Of a DNA stretch of 64,000 nucleotides, positions 60,759 to 64,000 are shown piece after piece; the stretch's first letter is position 1, and each line of letters begins with the position of its first letter. The stretch comes from DLAJ01 sp964655525 (GTDB taxonomy: Bacteria > Bacillota > Clostridia > Lachnospirales > Lachnospiraceae): NCBI GenBank assembly GCA_964655525.1, contig CAZZNE010000006.1, positions 1 to 64,000 of the forward strand. The letters run 5' to 3'. The position numbers were made by a program, and so were the translations under genes. Below the pieces are notes generated by a model that did no database searches, was not told the DNA's origin, and saw only the letters and a program-made list of their open reading frames with translations.

Positions 60759-61391
60759 ATGCCGGATTCAAAGAAATATGATAGAATTTTAGACGCGCTC
60801 AAGGAACTTCTGAAAACCAAGACAATCCAAACTATTTCCGTGAGCGATATCGCGAATACCGCCGGAATCGGAAAAGGAAGCATCTACTACTATTTCCCCT
60901 CAAAGGAAGCCATCCTCGATGCGCTGATCGAAAGGAATTATGAAAAGCCGTTAAAAACGGCGAAAAATCTGTCTGAGCAGACAGAGATTTCGCCGTTCAC
61001 CCGCATGGCCATGATTTTTCAGGCATGCCGCAGTTCGTCAAATGCATTTTTGAATCAAAATAATACGACTGTAAACACCGGAACCAACGCGCAGGATCTC
61101 GCGTTTCTTCATCAAAAATATATGAATCATCTGATTGCAGAATTAAAGCCCAGCTTAACAGAAATCATCAAGCAGGGGATTGCGGCGGGAGATATTCATT
61201 TTGAATACCCGGCGGCCCTCTCCGAAATCGTACTCATCGTCCTTGCCGTCAAGCTGAACAATACCTTTTTATCCGTCACCGCCGAGGACTCAGAGGAGAC
61301 CATCCGAGGTCTTGTGACCCTGCTTGAAAAGGGAACGGGCGTGCCGCAGGGCGCACTCAATTATCTCACGCTGACTACGACAGAGACCTAA
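60759..61391 (+). CDS. TetR-family regulator of the condensation cluster
   Basis: The 210 residues have the N-terminal helix-turn-helix KYDRILDALKELLKTKTIQTIS and ISVSDIANTAGIGKGSIYYYFPSKEAILDALIERN, a textbook TetR DNA-binding domain, followed by a helical ligand-binding domain. It faces the SCP2 operon with two matching palindromes in between. The ligand is likely an acyl compound made or used by the cluster. GGGAGG lies before the ATG. Confidence 0.95.
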   Translation: MPDSKKYDRILDALKELLKTKTIQTISVSDIANTAGIGKGSIYYYFPSKEAILDALIERNYEKPLKTAKNLSEQTEISPFTRMAMIFQACRSSSNAFLNQNNTTVNTGTNAQDLAFLHQKYMNHLIAELKPSLTEIIKQGIAAGDIHFEYPAALSEIVLIVLAVKLNNTFLSVTAEDSEETIRGLVTLLEKGTGVPQGALNYLTLTTTET

Positions 61392-61444
61392 AAGAGCAGC
61401 GGTTCCTTTGTATACTCTCCGCAGAAAGATTGCAGCACCGCACT

Positions 61445-63808
61445 TTAGTTCAGGAAGTACAATTTCCGGTATCTTTCTACGGTTACCCGATATAATTCCA
61501 CCGTACACTGTTCCCCGTCCACAGTGTACTCTGTTACCCCTCCGGCCTCCAAAATCGTCTCTCTGGTAAATGGAATGTCCTCTTCGTTATTTTCTCCGTA
61601 ATAGAACAGTTCCGCGCGCTCTAACAGTTCCTCCTCACGATAGTTTCCAGTGGACTGGTTTGTATACCTAAAAGACGTCACAAGCTCGTTCTCTCCATTT
61701 CTATGATCATATACCTCTCCTCCATACGCATACCCCATAAAGCCTCCCCAGTGTCCGTATTTTCCCGGCGCCACAGTGCCGTTCATCCTGTCATACCACA
61801 GACAGACATAATCGCCTCCTCCAGTACCTCCGCCCTCATATCCGGAGATCAATTGGGTAAGCTGACCGTTCCTGATCTCACAAAAAACGCTGTAGGATCT
61901 CCTATTCAGATACCCTTCATAAGGTTCTGCATAAAAATACAAAATCGGCTCCCCTGTATGATTCACGTCATAGAGTTTATAAGTCCTTTGACACCCGTTT
62001 AGCTCCTCCTGATACACAGAAATCCCGCCATCCCAGCCGGGCTCGACCCCACTTATGAAGCTGTCTTTGACAAACTCCCAATACAGTCCCAGCCTTGGCG
62101 TAATCTCATTTTGCAATAAGATTTCAGACACGTCCACCCGCTCCGGCTCTCCTGTCTTTACGATCACCGTCTCGCTCCCATAAATCTCTCCAATATAAAT
62201 ACCGGAAGCGCCATGAATGCCATACCAGCCAAAATAACTATAAATCGGCGAAAGAACCGTCTCTCCAAATTCATTTAGATATCCATATTTCCAATCCTGC
62301 TCGACCAGATAACAGTTTCCTTCTCTGATAATATTATCATACGTTCCCAGCTCCACGGTCTCATCTTCACGCAGAACAACCCACCGATTCTGCTTTTCTT
62401 TCATGTAAATCGTCCCGTCCTGAAAAAAACCGACCTTGAGATACTCGATCGGCACAATCAGATTTCCTTCCCGATCCGCCACACCATACTTCATGTATCT
62501 TCCGTACTTTTCGTCGATCCCGACGACCGCCCTGTCCTCCCCATACCATTCGATACTGTCATAGATACAGGGAAATACCCAGGAAAGATCGGCTGCATCA
62601 AGGCTGCCCCACTTTTCCTCCTCACCACGGACAATGATCATCCCCCCGTCCGTGTTGTCACGATACGACGTATAATACATTCCGGAATATTCGAACGGCA
62701 GCAGCGTCTCTCCCTTCAAATTCACAATGCCAAAGACCCCGTCCTTTTTTGCCAAAACAAACTCCTGCCCAGGCACAGGACTGAGCAAGTCATACACGGG
62801 TTCAAAAAGGATTGTCCCGGATACATCCGCTAAACCGTATTTTTCGTTATTTCGAATCCGAATATACCCCGTTTCAATGGAAAGATAATCATAGGACTCA
62901 TCCAGCAATCTCCTTCCGGCTGTATCAAAACAGCCATACCGCCCATCCCTCTGCGTTATGATAAAGGGCACGTCCACCTCCACATCGTCGTATTCCGGTG
63001 CGAGGATATCATTCCCATCCCGTCCAATAACGCCATATTTTCCGTTTTTCATGACGCGCGCCAATCCGTCCTGAAAGTATTCCGCGTCATCATAAGCTGC
63101 CTCTATTACAACTTGACCGTTTTGGTCAATATATCCATACTGGCCGTCCTTCGAAAAATACGCCAGTCCCTCCTGAAAGGAACTGATACTGTCACACTCA
63201 AATTCAAACACTTGCGTTCCTGTCCTGTCCATGAAGCCATAAGCATCCTCTGTCGCAAAATAAGCAAGACCTTCCATAAAAGGCGCAGCGCGATCATATA
63301 TCATCGGAATCGCCAATTCCCCACTTGAGTCAATATACCCATATTTACCCTCTGCACAGACACAGGCAAGCCCCTCATGAAACGGATAGGCGACATCATA
63401 AATGAAAGGAGCAATGCTCTCCCCGTTCTCTTTCATAAATCCATATTTCTCCCCATTATAAACACAATAGATTCCTTCTGAGACAATCACCGCGTCTATC
63501 CATTTTTCGGAGTCTATCACTGCCAGCACGGGATATTGTGCCGCTTGAGCTGCCGCTTCTTCCCCTGGATCTTCCGACTCTTCTTCCGGCGGCACAGGCT
63601 CCGCCCATTCCTCTGTCTGTTCCTCCGTTATTTTCAAGGCCGTCTCATCTTGGAACTCTGCCTCTTCTAGTGCTTCCTCGCCTTGAGATCCTGTCTCTTT
63701 TCGTGATTTTTCATTTTTCGAAGAAGACACTCCCCTGTAAATCAGATACACCGATAAAACCATCGTCAATATGAAAAATACAAACATCCGCATCTGTTTC
63801 TTTTTCAT
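61445..63808 (-). CDS. Membrane-anchored WG-repeat protein
   Basis: The 787 residues have one N-terminal helix (about 8-26), an acidic Glu/Pro-rich stretch (about 30-90) and at least ten WG-type repeats of about 30-45 residues, for example KYGYIDSSGELAIPMIYDRA, AYGFMDRTGTQVFEFECDSI and QYGYIDQNGQVVIEAAYDDA. These beta-propeller-like units bind partners or ligands at the cell surface. The C-terminal 170 residues differ and contain a LISGYEGGGTGGGDYV loop. Two starts are possible; GGGGA favours the ATG at 63808. It converges on the TetR gene. Confidence 0.9.
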   Translation of the reverse strand: MKKKQMRMFVFFILTMVLSVYLIYRGVSSSKNEKSRKETGSQGEEALEEAEFQDETALKITEEQTEEWAEPVPPEEESEDPGEEAAAQAAQYPVLAVIDSEKWIDAVIVSEGIYCVYNGEKYGFMKENGESIAPFIYDVAYPFHEGLACVCAEGKYGYIDSSGELAIPMIYDRAAPFMEGLAYFATEDAYGFMDRTGTQVFEFECDSISSFQEGLAYFSKDGQYGYIDQNGQVVIEAAYDDAEYFQDGLARVMKNGKYGVIGRDGNDILAPEYDDVEVDVPFIITQRDGRYGCFDTAGRRLLDESYDYLSIETGYIRIRNNEKYGLADVSGTILFEPVYDLLSPVPGQEFVLAKKDGVFGIVNLKGETLLPFEYSGMYYTSYRDNTDGGMIIVRGEEEKWGSLDAADLSWVFPCIYDSIEWYGEDRAVVGIDEKYGRYMKYGVADREGNLIVPIEYLKVGFFQDGTIYMKEKQNRWVVLREDETVELGTYDNIIREGNCYLVEQDWKYGYLNEFGETVLSPIYSYFGWYGIHGASGIYIGEIYGSETVIVKTGEPERVDVSEILLQNEITPRLGLYWEFVKDSFISGVEPGWDGGISVYQEELNGCQRTYKLYDVNHTGEPILYFYAEPYEGYLNRRSYSVFCEIRNGQLTQLISGYEGGGTGGGDYVCLWYDRMNGTVAPGKYGHWGGFMGYAYGGEVYDHRNGENELVTSFRYTNQSTGNYREEELLERAELFYYGENNEEDIPFTRETILEAGGVTEYTVDGEQCTVELYRVTVERYRKLYFLN

Positions 63809-63925
63809 AGACATTCCCCTTTTACGCGTTGGTTAGATTCATACAAATTATGGAGTGACAGGATCCGTTTGTCCACACATACTAATATGACACAATGCCC
63901 TGAAAGACCGCAAGCCTTTTGTTCA

Positions 63926-64000
63926 TCATTTTGTGAACAGCTTGTTCAGTTTTTCCGTCTCCTCATCGATGACATTTTTATCAATCCGCTGAAACAAAAG
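63926..64000 (-). CDS. C-terminal end of a gene cut by the window edge
   Basis: Twenty-four minus-strand codons run in from the right edge and stop at 63926. They read LLFQRIDKNVIDEETEKLNKLFTK, a charged amphipathic helix. Whether this is the end of a real gene cannot be judged from so little, but it lies on the main coding strand about 115 bases before the WG-repeat gene. Confidence 0.35.
   Translation of the reverse strand, partial: LLFQRIDKNVIDEETEKLNKLFTK

Overview
The window looks like chromosome of an anaerobic Firmicute of class Clostridia, most likely a Lachnospiraceae. The reasons are clostridial pyruvate phosphate dikinase, alpha2-type glycyl-tRNA synthetase, a giant 2-hydroxyacyl-CoA dehydratase activase, DUF4430/ECF and DHHW/MBOAT/DUF4358 gene sets, strong GGAGG-type ribosome sites and moderate GC. 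Nearly all genes lie on the minus strand. Only the activase, a DtxR-like regulator and a TetR regulator read rightward. The window contains a 100-N scaffold gap at 22683-22782, inside tandem palindromic repeats.

Layout. 1-6.2 kb: ppdK, a 37-residue membrane peptide gene, a monofunctional transglycosylase, glyS and a lipoprotein. 6.2-12.2 kb: a corrinoid-uptake operon headed by a cobalamin riboswitch. It encodes a DUF4430 lipoprotein, a transcobalamin-like alpha/alpha-repeat plus DUF4430 membrane protein, EcfT, a fused double EcfA ATPase and an S component. 12.3-17.2 kb: recO, a YqzL-like small gene, era and an M16C metalloprotease. 17.8-19 kb: bioY with a BirA operator, and a DUF1284 gene. 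19-22.5 kb: a surface acyl-transfer set (DUF4358 lipoprotein, MBOAT, DHHW protein). 22.9-25.2 kb: an unknown gene, a sigma-like protein lacking region 4 and an inactive rhomboid with a zinc-knuckle tail. 25.3-29.7 kb: the activase. 29.8-38.1 kb: a GH13 amylase with a sugar isomerase, an XRE regulator, a flavoprotein, a membrane-anchored GH5 glucanase, a coiled-coil protein, an MFS carrier and a lipoprotein.

38.2-42.7 kb: a TetM-like ribosomal GTPase fused to a YacP/Rae1-type NYN nuclease, translationally coupled to a membrane spermidine-synthase-like protein. 42.8-46.5 kb: the Feo ferrous-iron locus with a divergent DtxR-like regulator. 46.5-55.6 kb: a c-di-GMP signalling protein, metA, ligA, a pseudouridine synthase, an RNA cytosine methyltransferase and deoC. 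55.7-61.4 kb: a small NRPS-like operon (acyl/aminoacyl-AMP ligase, carrier protein, stand-alone condensation protein, hydrolase, SCP2 protein) facing a TetR gene, with two near-identical palindromic operators between them. 61.4-63.8 kb: a WG-repeat membrane protein.

The least explained content is intergenic. A family of interspersed palindromes carries a TGGTATAAT extended -10 at its edge and sits directly upstream of at least three genes. Two distant copies of a complex structured element (24145-24247 and 49902-50045) share the same fold with compensating base-pair changes and look like a conserved RNA. Two further multi-stem elements lie at 32650-32763 and 33867-33991. The main functional candidates for undescribed biology are the GTPase-NYN nuclease fusion, the riboswitch-controlled transcobalamin-like ECF system, the TetR-controlled condensation cluster and the structured element pair.
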